Assembly: GCA_900770535.1 (NCBI GenBank)
Contig: CAAHDV010000202.1
Coordinates: 1 to 13,238 of the forward strand
Direction: 5' to 3'
DNA length: 13,238 nt
Source of the DNA: Lachnospiraceae bacterium
GTDB lineage: Bacteria > Bacillota > Clostridia > Lachnospirales > Lachnospiraceae
Part shown: positions 5,774-12,132 of the stretch, piece by piece
How the letters are laid out: every line of letters begins with the position of its first letter
Numbering within the stretch: position 1 is the stretch's first letter
Made by a program: the position numbers and the translations under genes
The notes under the pieces: model-generated
Told to the model about the DNA's origin: nothing
Databases searched by the model: none
Seen by the model: only the letters and a program-made list of their open reading frames with translations

Positions 5774-6562
5774 ATGAAGATTATTGTATGTATGAAACAG
5801 GTTCCGGCAAGCTCCAAGGTCGACATTGACCCGGAGACCGGCAATCTTAAGAGGGGAAGCGCAGGACAGCGCACCAATCCGTATGATCTCTACGCGCTGG
5901 AGTGCGCGCTGCAGATCCGTGAAAAAACCGGCGGCACCGTTACGGTGCTGACCATGGGACCGGGACAGGCGGAGAGCATGATCCGGGACGCCTACAGCAT
6001 GGGGGCTGATGAGGGCGTCATTTTAAGTGACCGTAAGTTTGCCGGTTCGGATGTGCTGGCAACCTCCTATACCTTATCCCAGGGCATTGAGATGTTAGGC
6101 GGCGCGGACCTGATCCTTTGTGGCCGCCAGACCACAGACGGTGACACCGCCCAGATCGGACCGGCGATTGCTGAGCATTTACATATCCCGCACTGTGCGT
6201 GGGTGTCTGCCATTGAGGAGGCAGACGCGGAGCAGATCACTTTAAAGCAGGATTTCGGAAGTGTGACCCAGATCTCCAGAATGAATTATCCGTGCCTGGT
6301 TACTGTGGACAAAGATATCTGTGTGCCGAGACTTCCTTCCTGGCGCCTGACCAAAGAGACCCAGGACCGTCCGGTGCGCGTGGTAACCTTCGATGATCTT
6401 CCAAGACCGGATCTGACCCGCTTTGGCGCAGTAGGTTCCCCGACCAGAGTGGAACGCATCTTTGCGCCGGAGGCAGGGGCAGCCAGCGTGGTACTGGAAG
6501 GATCGGCAGCGGAAAAGGCAGACCAGCTGACAAAGCTGCTTGCAGAGCGAAAATACATCTGA
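5774..6562 (+). CDS. etfB: Electron transfer flavoprotein subunit beta, bifurcating-type
   Basis: The 262-residue protein has the normal EtfB length and motifs: MKIIVCMKQVPASSKVDIDP at the start, NPYDLYALECALQIRE at 35-50, VTVLTMGPGQAE at 56-67 and CGRQTTDGDTAQIGP at 116-130. The DGDTAQ-GP loop is typical of Etfs that bind a second FAD in the beta subunit and take part in electron bifurcation; respiratory EtfB binds AMP there and has a different loop. It should pair with the EtfA encoded 14 nt downstream and exchange electrons between NAD(H), ferredoxin and the FAD dehydrogenase encoded third. ATG 5774 fits the family start and has AAGG at 5761-5764, 9 nt upstream. The open frame extends back to 5630, but those 48 codons include the extended -10 promoter and have no family counterpart. 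Confidence 0.94.
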   Translation: MKIIVCMKQVPASSKVDIDPETGNLKRGSAGQRTNPYDLYALECALQIREKTGGTVTVLTMGPGQAESMIRDAYSMGADEGVILSDRKFAGSDVLATSYTLSQGIEMLGGADLILCGRQTTDGDTAQIGPAIAEHLHIPHCAWVSAIEEADAEQITLKQDFGSVTQISRMNYPCLVTVDKDICVPRLPSWRLTKETQDRPVRVVTFDDLPRPDLTRFGAVGSPTRVERIFAPEAGAASVVLEGSAAEKADQLTKLLAERKYI

Positions 6563-6576
6563 TCGGAGGAAATACT

Positions 6577-7764
6577 ATGAAGTTATTACGGTTTGATCCG
6601 GAGCTCTGCACCCTTTGCGGAGCCTGTATCGATAAATGCCCGTTTGGCGCCATCACCATGGAGAAAACGGGAATTACGTTAAATGAGAACTGCCGCATGT
6701 GCGGCGTCTGTGTAAGGCAGTGCCAGAGCAAGGCACTCTATTTTGAGCAGAAGGCCGGCGGTGAGGACAAGAGCACCTGGAACGGCATCCTGGTTTACGC
6801 GGAGCAGGAGCGCGGAAAGGTGCATCCGGTGGTCTTTGAGCTGATCGGGGAAGCCAGAAAACTGGCAAAGAAAGTGGGCTACAAGGTTTATGCGGTTATG
6901 GTAGGAACTGCCGGAACCGCAGAGAACGCGAAGGAGCTTCTGCCATATGGTGTGGACGAAGTATTTGTCTATGAGCATGAGGGCTTTGCCGGATTCAAGG
7001 CAGACTGCTATGCGGATGCCGTGGCGGACTGCATTTCCAGGCTGCGCCCTTCGGTTGTTTTAGTTGGCGGTACTTCCCTGGGTCGTTCCCTGGCACCGCG
7101 CCTTTCTACCCGTTTCCATACGGGTCTGACGGCAGACTGCACGAAGCTGGAGATGAAATCCAACACCGATCTGGTACAGATCCGTCCGGCATTCGGCGGA
7201 AATATCATGGCACAGATTGTCATCAGCGAGTCCCGTCCGCAGTTCGCGACCGTCCGTTACAAAGTCATGGACCGTGCGGAAAAGGTAGAAAAACCATCTG
7301 GAAAAATCACGATCTGCAAGGCATCCGAAGATATGGTACGCTCCCGCATTGAGGTGCTTTCTGCAAAGGTGCTGGAGCATGTGCGCTCCATAGAGGAGGA
7401 AGATGTGCTGGTGGTAGCAGGACGCGGAGCAGGCAAGGCGCTGGAACAGTTACAGGAGCTGGCAGAGCTTCTGGGCGGCCAGCTGTGCTATACCCGTCCG
7501 ATGATCGAGGATGGTTTTGGAGATACCGCGCATCAGATCGGCCTGTCCGGACGTACCGTAAAGCCGAAGCTGATCCTGACCTTTGGCGTATCCGGTGCCA
7601 TCCAGTTTACCGCCTGCATGAACAGCGCGGAGTGCATCGTAGCTGTGAACAATGACCCGGAGGCACCGATCTTTGACATTGCGGATATTGCCATCAAGGA
7701 TGATCTGTATGCCGTGCTGCCGGAGCTTTTGAATGATGTAAAAAACAGAAAGGATGGTGAGTGA
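6577..7764 (+). CDS. etfA: Electron transfer flavoprotein subunit alpha with N-terminal 2x[4Fe-4S] ferredoxin module
   Basis: The 395-residue product is about 60-70 residues longer than a plain EtfA. The extra N-terminus holds two complete C-x2-C-x2-C-x3-C motifs: C11, C14, C17, C21 and C39, C42, C45, C49, predicting two [4Fe-4S] clusters. The Etf alpha/beta domain follows from about residue 70 (GILVYAEQ), with LVGGTSLGRSLAPRLSTRF at 162-180. The C-terminal FAD domain carries VAGRGAGK at 280-287, TRPMIEDGFGD at 306-316, HQIGLSGRTVKPKLILTFG at 319-337, SGAIQ at 339-343 and NNDPEAPIFDIADI at 358-371. EtfA subunits with a ferredoxin module occur in A. woodii LctC and CarE, where they serve ferredoxin-linked electron bifurcation or confurcation; that role is inferred here. 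GGAGG at 6565-6569 precedes ATG 6577 by 7 nt. The dehydrogenase gene starts 1 nt after its stop codon. Confidence 0.95.
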   Translation: MKLLRFDPELCTLCGACIDKCPFGAITMEKTGITLNENCRMCGVCVRQCQSKALYFEQKAGGEDKSTWNGILVYAEQERGKVHPVVFELIGEARKLAKKVGYKVYAVMVGTAGTAENAKELLPYGVDEVFVYEHEGFAGFKADCYADAVADCISRLRPSVVLVGGTSLGRSLAPRLSTRFHTGLTADCTKLEMKSNTDLVQIRPAFGGNIMAQIVISESRPQFATVRYKVMDRAEKVEKPSGKITICKASEDMVRSRIEVLSAKVLEHVRSIEEEDVLVVAGRGAGKALEQLQELAELLGGQLCYTRPMIEDGFGDTAHQIGLSGRTVKPKLILTFGVSGAIQFTACMNSAECIVAVNNDPEAPIFDIADIAIKDDLYAVLPELLNDVKNRKDGE

Positions 7765-7765
7765 T

Positions 7766-9184
7766 ATGCCGTTTCCATACAAAAAAATGACCGAAGAGGA
7801 TTTCGCTTACCTCCGCAGCGTGACCGCGCCGGAGCGTGTCTGGGTCGGTGACGAGATCGCAAGAGAATATTATCACGATGAGATGCCGGAGTACGGCGTG
7901 TTCCCGCCGGAGCTTTACGTGGAAGTGCTGGACAAACAGGAAGTCAGCACGATTATGAAATACGCCTGGGAGCAGAACATCCCGGTGGTTGTCCGCGGAG
8001 CCGGTACCGGTCTTGCGGGCGGCGCAAACTGTAAGTACGGCGGCATTCTGCTGTCCGTGATGAAGATGAACAAGATGATCAGCCTCGACAAGGCCAACAT
8101 GACCATGACGGTCCAGCCTGGCATGCTTTTAACCGAGGTGGCAGCAGCTGCAGCGGCAGAGGGCCTGTTCTATCCGCCGGATCCGGGCGAAAAGACCGCG
8201 TCTATCGGTGGCAATGTTATCACCAACGCCGGCGGCATGCGTGCGGTCCGTTATGGCCTGACCCGTGACTTTGTCCGCTGCATCGAGGCGGTACTGCCGG
8301 ACGGCGAGATCGTCCAGTTCTCCTCCAACGTCGTGAAGAACACTACCGGTTACGATGTGAAGGATCTGGTGATCGGTTCCGAGGGAACCCTGTGCATCCT
8401 CACGGAAGTGACCTTAAAGCTGATGCCTGCACCGAAATTTACCCGCACCCTGGTGATGCCATTTGAAAATCTGGAGAGCTGTATCGATATGGTGCCGCGT
8501 CTTTTACAGATGGCAGCCGTGCCGACCGCCATTGAGTTTCTGGAGCGGGAGCTGATCGACATTGTGGAGCGCAATCTTCACAAGCTGCTTCCGGTCAAGG
8601 AAGGTGACGCAGTACTGATCGTCATGTATGATGCAGGAAGCGAACAGGAACTCTTATCTGCCTGCACCGAAGCTTCAGATGCGGCACTGGAAGCCGGAGC
8701 CATTGACGTTTACATTGCCGATACACCGGAGCGTATTGCCTCTGTATGGTCCGTGCGCGGCGCAATTCTCGAGGGCATGAAGGCCGAGAGTGTGGCACAG
8801 GAGGAATGTGATGTGGTAGTACCGCGGGCGAAGATCGCGGAATATGTGCGCCTGGCAAAGGGCATTGGCGCCAAATACGGCATTCGTGTAGAGCCGTGCG
8901 GTCATGCCGGTGACGGAAACATCCACACCGAGATGCTGCGCGACGCCTCCATGAGCGATGAAGACTGGATCAAAGGAACCAGAGCCTGCCTCACCGAACT
9001 CTATGGCGTATCCAAACGCTTCGGCGGCCAGTTATCCGGCGAGCACGGAATCGGAAACGGAAGACTGGAATACTTAAAGCCGTTCGTCGGTGACCGGATG
9101 TATAAGCTGTATCAGTCGATTAAACTGGCATTTGATGAGAAGCTGATATTGAATCCGGGGAAGATTATTACCTTTGAAGAATAA
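7766..9184 (+). CDS. FAD-linked 2-hydroxyacid dehydrogenase, GlcD/LctD type (probable Etf-dependent lactate dehydrogenase)
   Basis: The 472-residue enzyme has an N-terminal FAD-binding PCMH-type domain (roughly 40-220) with RGAGTGLAGG at 77-86, PPDPGEKTASIGGN at 137-150, NAGGMRAVRYGLTRDFV at 154-170 and GSEGTL at 204-209. A C-terminal FAD-oxidase domain carries HAGDGNIH at 380-387 and SGEHGIG at 424-430, the conserved His-containing active-site motifs. Family members oxidise D-lactate, glycolate or 2-hydroxyglutarate. Being directly behind etfB and ferredoxin-type etfA points to LctD of the A. woodii lactate dehydrogenase/Etf complex: lactate + 2 NAD+ + reduced ferredoxin giving pyruvate + 2 NADH. 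The substrate is inferred from context, and glycolate cannot be excluded. ATG 7766 is preferred because AAAGGA at 7749-7754 lies 11 nt upstream; the in-frame ATG 7754 overlaps that site and the etfA end. No permease or racemase follows in this window. Confidence 0.9.
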   Translation: MPFPYKKMTEEDFAYLRSVTAPERVWVGDEIAREYYHDEMPEYGVFPPELYVEVLDKQEVSTIMKYAWEQNIPVVVRGAGTGLAGGANCKYGGILLSVMKMNKMISLDKANMTMTVQPGMLLTEVAAAAAAEGLFYPPDPGEKTASIGGNVITNAGGMRAVRYGLTRDFVRCIEAVLPDGEIVQFSSNVVKNTTGYDVKDLVIGSEGTLCILTEVTLKLMPAPKFTRTLVMPFENLESCIDMVPRLLQMAAVPTAIEFLERELIDIVERNLHKLLPVKEGDAVLIVMYDAGSEQELLSACTEASDAALEAGAIDVYIADTPERIASVWSVRGAILEGMKAESVAQEECDVVVPRAKIAEYVRLAKGIGAKYGIRVEPCGHAGDGNIHTEMLRDASMSDEDWIKGTRACLTELYGVSKRFGGQLSGEHGIGNGRLEYLKPFVGDRMYKLYQSIKLAFDEKLILNPGKIITFEE

Positions 9185-9194
9185 AAATTAGGGG

Positions 9195-9272
9195 ACGGAA
9201 TCAATAAAAGGTTCGGGCGTGCGGGGAATTGCAGAATCCAATTCCCCGCACGCCCTACTTTATTGGCTCCGT
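9195..9272. terminator. Long inverted repeat, probable (bidirectional) terminator between dehydrogenase and cobJ
   Basis: A core stem of 17 perfect base pairs (9215-9231 with 9239-9255, GC-rich, 7-nt loop) is extended on the outside by CAATAAAAG (9202-9210) pairing with CTTTATTG (9258-9265) with one bulged A, one T-G wobble, and ACGGA (9195-9199) with TCCGT (9268-9272), about 31 pairs in all. The downstream flank TACTTTATT is U-rich but broken, as is the flank read on the minus strand. It starts 10 nt after the dehydrogenase stop codon. Termination is the simplest role; the unusual length of pairing also fits a small palindromic intergenic repeat element. Confidence 0.7.
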
Positions 9273-9331
9273 TAGGAAAAGAACAGTGGCTGCAGGCATG
9301 TTTATCCTTTATATTGCCGTTTGGCTGTGTA

Positions 9332-9360
9332 TGGACTTTTAACCGGAAATCCTCTATAAT
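9332..9360 (+). promoter_or_regulatory. Sigma-A promoter for cobJ
   Basis: The -35 element is TGGACT (9332-9337, four of six), followed by a 17-nt spacer and a perfect consensus -10 TATAAT (9355-9360). Transcription would start near 9367, giving a leader of about 34 nt to the GTG start of cobJ at 9401. The leader is too short to contain a cobalamin riboswitch, and none is seen in the roughly 60 nt between the inverted repeat and the -35. Confidence 0.72.
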
Positions 9361-9400
9361 ATCTCCCATGAAAACAGCAGGAAAGACGAGGAAAATTCGG

Positions 9401-10132
9401 GTGAAGAATCTTGTGTATGTGATCGGCATGGGGCCGGGGAGTTTTGAGCAGATGACGTTTGAAGCGCGAAAGGCGCTGGAGCAGAGTGATGTGATCGTGG
9501 GTTATACGGTGTATGTGGATCTTTTGCGGGAGCATTTCCCGGAGAAGCAGTTTCTGACCACACCCATGCGCCAGGAAGTGGAGCGCTGCCGCATGGCCTT
9601 TGAGGAGGCGAAGAAGGGACAGACGGTTGCCATGGTCTGCAGCGGGGATGCCGGTGTATATGGTATGTCCGGACTGATCCTGGAACTGCAGCAGGACTAT
9701 CTTGAGTGTGAGGTGGAAGTGATCAGCGGCGTGACGGCGGCCCTGGCGGGTGGTGCCGTGCTTGGCGCTCCGCTGATGCATGATTTTGCTGTGATCAGTT
9801 TAAGTGATCTTTTAACGCCCTGGGAGAAGATTGAGACACGGCTCCGCTGCGCGGCGGAAGCGGATTTTTCCATCTGCATTTACAATCCATCCAGCAAAAA
9901 GCGCGCCGATTATTTAAAGAAGGCCTGTGATATCATCCTGGAACAGACAAAGGAAGACCGGGTCTGCGGCATTGTGAGCAACATCGGAAGAGAGGGGCAG
10001 AGCGCCCGGGTTCTGATGCTCAGTGAGCTTCGCGATACGCAGGTGGATATGTTCACCACGGTGTTTATTGGCAACTCCCAGACCAGAAAGATCGGGGAGC
10101 GGATGGTAACGCCGCGGGGATACCGGATCTGA
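9401..10132 (+). CDS. cobJ: Precorrin-3B / cobalt-precorrin-3B C17-methyltransferase
   Basis: This corrin-ring SAM methyltransferase (CobJ, CbiH in the anaerobic pathway) performs the ring-contracting C17 methylation. The 243-residue product has the normal family length. Motifs are YVIGMGPGS at 6-14, VCSGDAGVYGMSG at 79-91, VISGVTAALAGGAVLGAPL at 107-125, HDFAVISLSDLLTPW at 127-141, IYNPSSKKR at 160-168 and VFIGNSQT at 221-228. The start is GTG 9401: GAGGA at 9388-9392 is 8 nt upstream and the protein then begins MKNLVYVIGMGPG like its homologues. The frame is open back to 9263 with an ATG at 9368, but that region holds the promoter and has no ribosome binding site, so those starts are rejected. 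The anaerobic (CbiH) role is inferred from the organism type. cobT follows after 109 nt. Confidence 0.93.
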   Translation: MKNLVYVIGMGPGSFEQMTFEARKALEQSDVIVGYTVYVDLLREHFPEKQFLTTPMRQEVERCRMAFEEAKKGQTVAMVCSGDAGVYGMSGLILELQQDYLECEVEVISGVTAALAGGAVLGAPLMHDFAVISLSDLLTPWEKIETRLRCAAEADFSICIYNPSSKKRADYLKKACDIILEQTKEDRVCGIVSNIGREGQSARVLMLSELRDTQVDMFTTVFIGNSQTRKIGERMVTPRGYRI

Positions 10133-10241
10133 TCGTAAGGTCACTGAAAAGCCGGAATGGTTTGAAATTGCATGGCGCGAATCAGATATGCAATGTGTGG
10201 GCGTGCAATAAGGAAAACAGACATAGAAAGAGAGACATAAT
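10133..10241 (+). other. cobJ-cobT intergenic gap with a short inverted repeat
   Basis: This 109-nt gap separates cobJ from cobT in a run that is otherwise tightly packed. ATTGCAT (10167-10173) is an exact inverted match of ATGCAAT (10188-10194) with 14 nt between; a further TGCAAT lies at 10204-10209. A TTGAAA at 10162-10167 could be a -35, but the sequence 17 nt on (GATATG) is a poor -10. I see no terminator, and no riboswitch fits in the length. The role of the repeat is unknown. Confidence 0.35.
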
Positions 10242-11381
10242 ATGGAACAATATCTGGAGGAGCAGCTTCGCTGTCTCTGCCGCAGCGTGCGGGCCGCGGA
10301 TGACCGGGCGGTGGAGGCGGTAAAACACCACTGGGATGGAATCGCAAAACCGCTGCACGGACTGGGGCGGTTTGAGGATCTTTTAACCAAAGTGGCAGGC
10401 ATTCAGAATACGGAAGATATCCGAATGGACCGGAAAGCCGTTGTGGTATTCTGTGCGGACAACGGTGTGGTAGCCGAGGGCGTGACTCAGACGGACAGCA
10501 GCGTGACCGCGGTGGTGACAGAGAACTTTGCCCGGGGCATTGCCAGTGTCAACCGCATGGCATCGGTGGCCGGGGCGGATGTGATCCCGGTGGATATCGG
10601 CGTGATGGGCGAAATCAAAGAGCCGGGCGTCCGCAACTGCCGTATTGCCAATGGCACGAACAATATGCGAAAGGAACCGGCCATGAGCCGGGAACAGGCA
10701 CTGGAGGCGATTCACACCGGAATCCGTCTTGCTTCAGAATTAAAGGATACCGGATATGACCTTCTGGCGGTTGGTGAGATGGGAATCGGCAACACCACCA
10801 CCAGCAGCGCGGTGGCCAGTGTCCTTTTGCAGGCACCAGTGGAGATTGTGACCGGACGAGGAGCCGGACTTTCCAACGCAGGACTGGAAAAGAAGATTAA
10901 GGTGATTAAGGAAGCCATTGCACTGCATCATCCGGACCCGGAGGACCCGATGGCGGTGCTGGAATCTGTGGGCGGTTTCGATATTGCAGGTATGTGTGGT
11001 TTGATGCTGGGCGGCGCCATTTACCGGATCCCGGTGGTACTGGATGGCCTGATTTCTTTGATGGCGGCGCTTCTGGCACAGAAATTCTGTCCGCTGGTCA
11101 CGGACTTTCTGCTTCCGTCCCACATGGGAAAGGAACCGGCCTGCGGCATGGCTATGGAAAAGCTGGGGCTGGAGGCAAGCATTTACGGAAATCTGGCACT
11201 GGGCGAGGGAACCGGAGCGGTGATGCTGTTCCCGCTGCTTGACATGGCAGAGGCTGTGTACCGGGAAAACAGCACCTTTGAGGATATCCATGTGGGTGCT
11301 TACCAGAATTTTGAAGAAGATGCGGCGCAGAAAACAGCACATACGGAGATGGACAGTTTTGAAAAGGAGGAACAGGCATGA
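10242..11381 (+). CDS. cobT: Nicotinate-nucleotide--dimethylbenzimidazole phosphoribosyltransferase
   Basis: CobT transfers ribose phosphate from nicotinate mononucleotide to a lower-ligand base, giving the alpha-ribazole phosphate used for the cobalamin nucleotide loop. The product is 379 residues, slightly longer than the usual ~350. Recognisable parts are KPLHGLGRFEDLL at 36-48, VVVFCADNGVVAEGVTQ at 67-83, GEMGIGNTTTSSA at 178-190, TGRGAGLSNAGLEKK at 204-218, LPSHMGKEPA at 291-300 and NLALGEGTGAVMLFPLLDMA, in which E322 corresponds to the catalytic glutamate region. The extra length is mainly a polar tail after about residue 355 whose codons also hold the ribosome binding site of cobM. No strong SD is visible before ATG 10242, only a GA-rich stretch (10226-10234), so translation may be modest. 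The base attached (5,6-dimethylbenzimidazole or another) cannot be told from sequence. Confidence 0.95.
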   Translation: MEQYLEEQLRCLCRSVRAADDRAVEAVKHHWDGIAKPLHGLGRFEDLLTKVAGIQNTEDIRMDRKAVVVFCADNGVVAEGVTQTDSSVTAVVTENFARGIASVNRMASVAGADVIPVDIGVMGEIKEPGVRNCRIANGTNNMRKEPAMSREQALEAIHTGIRLASELKDTGYDLLAVGEMGIGNTTTSSAVASVLLQAPVEIVTGRGAGLSNAGLEKKIKVIKEAIALHHPDPEDPMAVLESVGGFDIAGMCGLMLGGAIYRIPVVLDGLISLMAALLAQKFCPLVTDFLLPSHMGKEPACGMAMEKLGLEASIYGNLALGEGTGAVMLFPLLDMAEAVYRENSTFEDIHVGAYQNFEEDAAQKTAHTEMDSFEKEEQA

Positions 11382-12130
11382 TTTATTTTATCGGAGCAGG
11401 ACCTGGGGATCCGGAACTCATTACCGTGAAAGGAAAACGCCTGATCGATGAGGCGGATATTATCATTTATGCCGGTTCTCTGGTGAACCCGCAGGTGCTT
11501 TCAGGGGCCAAGCCGGAGGCGGAGATCTATAACAGTGCCACCATGAATCTGGAAGAGGTTCTGGACGTGATGAAGCGCGGCGTGGCAGAAGGAAAACGGG
11601 TGGTCCGGGTTCATACCGGAGATCCGTCCATCTACGGCGCGCACCGGGAACAGATGGTGGAGCTGGATAAACTGGGAATCCCTTATGAGATTGTGCCGGG
11701 AGTCAGTTCATTCCTGGCGGCGGCAGCAAGCTTAAAGAAAGAGTACACCCTTCCGGGAGTCAGCCAGACGGTAATCCTGACCCGCATGGAAGGCCGGACC
11801 GCAGTGCCGGAGCGGGAGCAGATCGAGGCGTTGGCAGCGCATCAGGCCACCATGGTGATTTTCTTAAGCGTAGGCGAAATTGAGACATTGAGCAAACGGC
11901 TGCAGGCAGGCGGTTATCCGGCAGATACCCCGGCGGCTGTGGTCTATAAGGCATCCTGGGAGGACCAGAAGATCGTTACGGGAACGCTGACGGATATTGC
12001 AGAAAAGGTAAAAGAGGCAGGCATCCGCAAGACGGCGCTGGTGACGGTGGGGCGGTTCCTGGGGGATACCTTTGAACTTTCCAAATTATATGATGCGCAT
12101 TTTACGACGGAATTCCGCAAGGGGGTTTAG
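11378..12130 (+). CDS. cobM: Precorrin-4 / cobalt-precorrin-4 C11-methyltransferase
   Basis: CobM (CbiF in the anaerobic route) uses SAM to methylate C11 of the corrin precursor. The 250-residue product matches family length and motifs: [17 protein letters not shown] at 3-19, [11 protein letters not shown] at 28-38, [17 protein letters not shown] at 77-93, [14 protein letters not shown] at 106-119, [12 protein letters not shown] at 130-141 and [12 protein letters not shown] near the C-terminus. A strong ribosome binding site, AAGGAGGA (11364-11371), lies 7 nt upstream inside the end of cobT, and the start codon overlaps the cobT stop as ATGA, so the two genes are translationally coupled. cobQ begins 2 nt after its stop. 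The CbiF assignment rests on the inferred anaerobic lifestyle. Confidence 0.95.
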   Translation: MIYFIGAGPGDPELITVKGKRLIDEADIIIYAGSLVNPQVLSGAKPEAEIYNSATMNLEEVLDVMKRGVAEGKRVVRVHTGDPSIYGAHREQMVELDKLGIPYEIVPGVSSFLAAAASLKKEYTLPGVSQTVILTRMEGRTAVPEREQIEALAAHQATMVIFLSVGEIETLSKRLQAGGYPADTPAAVVYKASWEDQKIVTGTLTDIAEKVKEAGIRKTALVTVGRFLGDTFELSKLYDAHFTTEFRKGV

Positions 12131-12132
12131 GC

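Noticed and set aside
9263-9400. Upstream extension of cobJ, including ATG 9368
   Set aside because: The region contains a consensus -10 and no SD before the candidate starts; GTG 9401 has GAGGA at 8-nt spacing and the family N-terminus.
9273-9400. Cobalamin riboswitch upstream of cobJ
   Set aside because: The space is too short for the ~200-nt element and I could not identify a B12-box-like segment.
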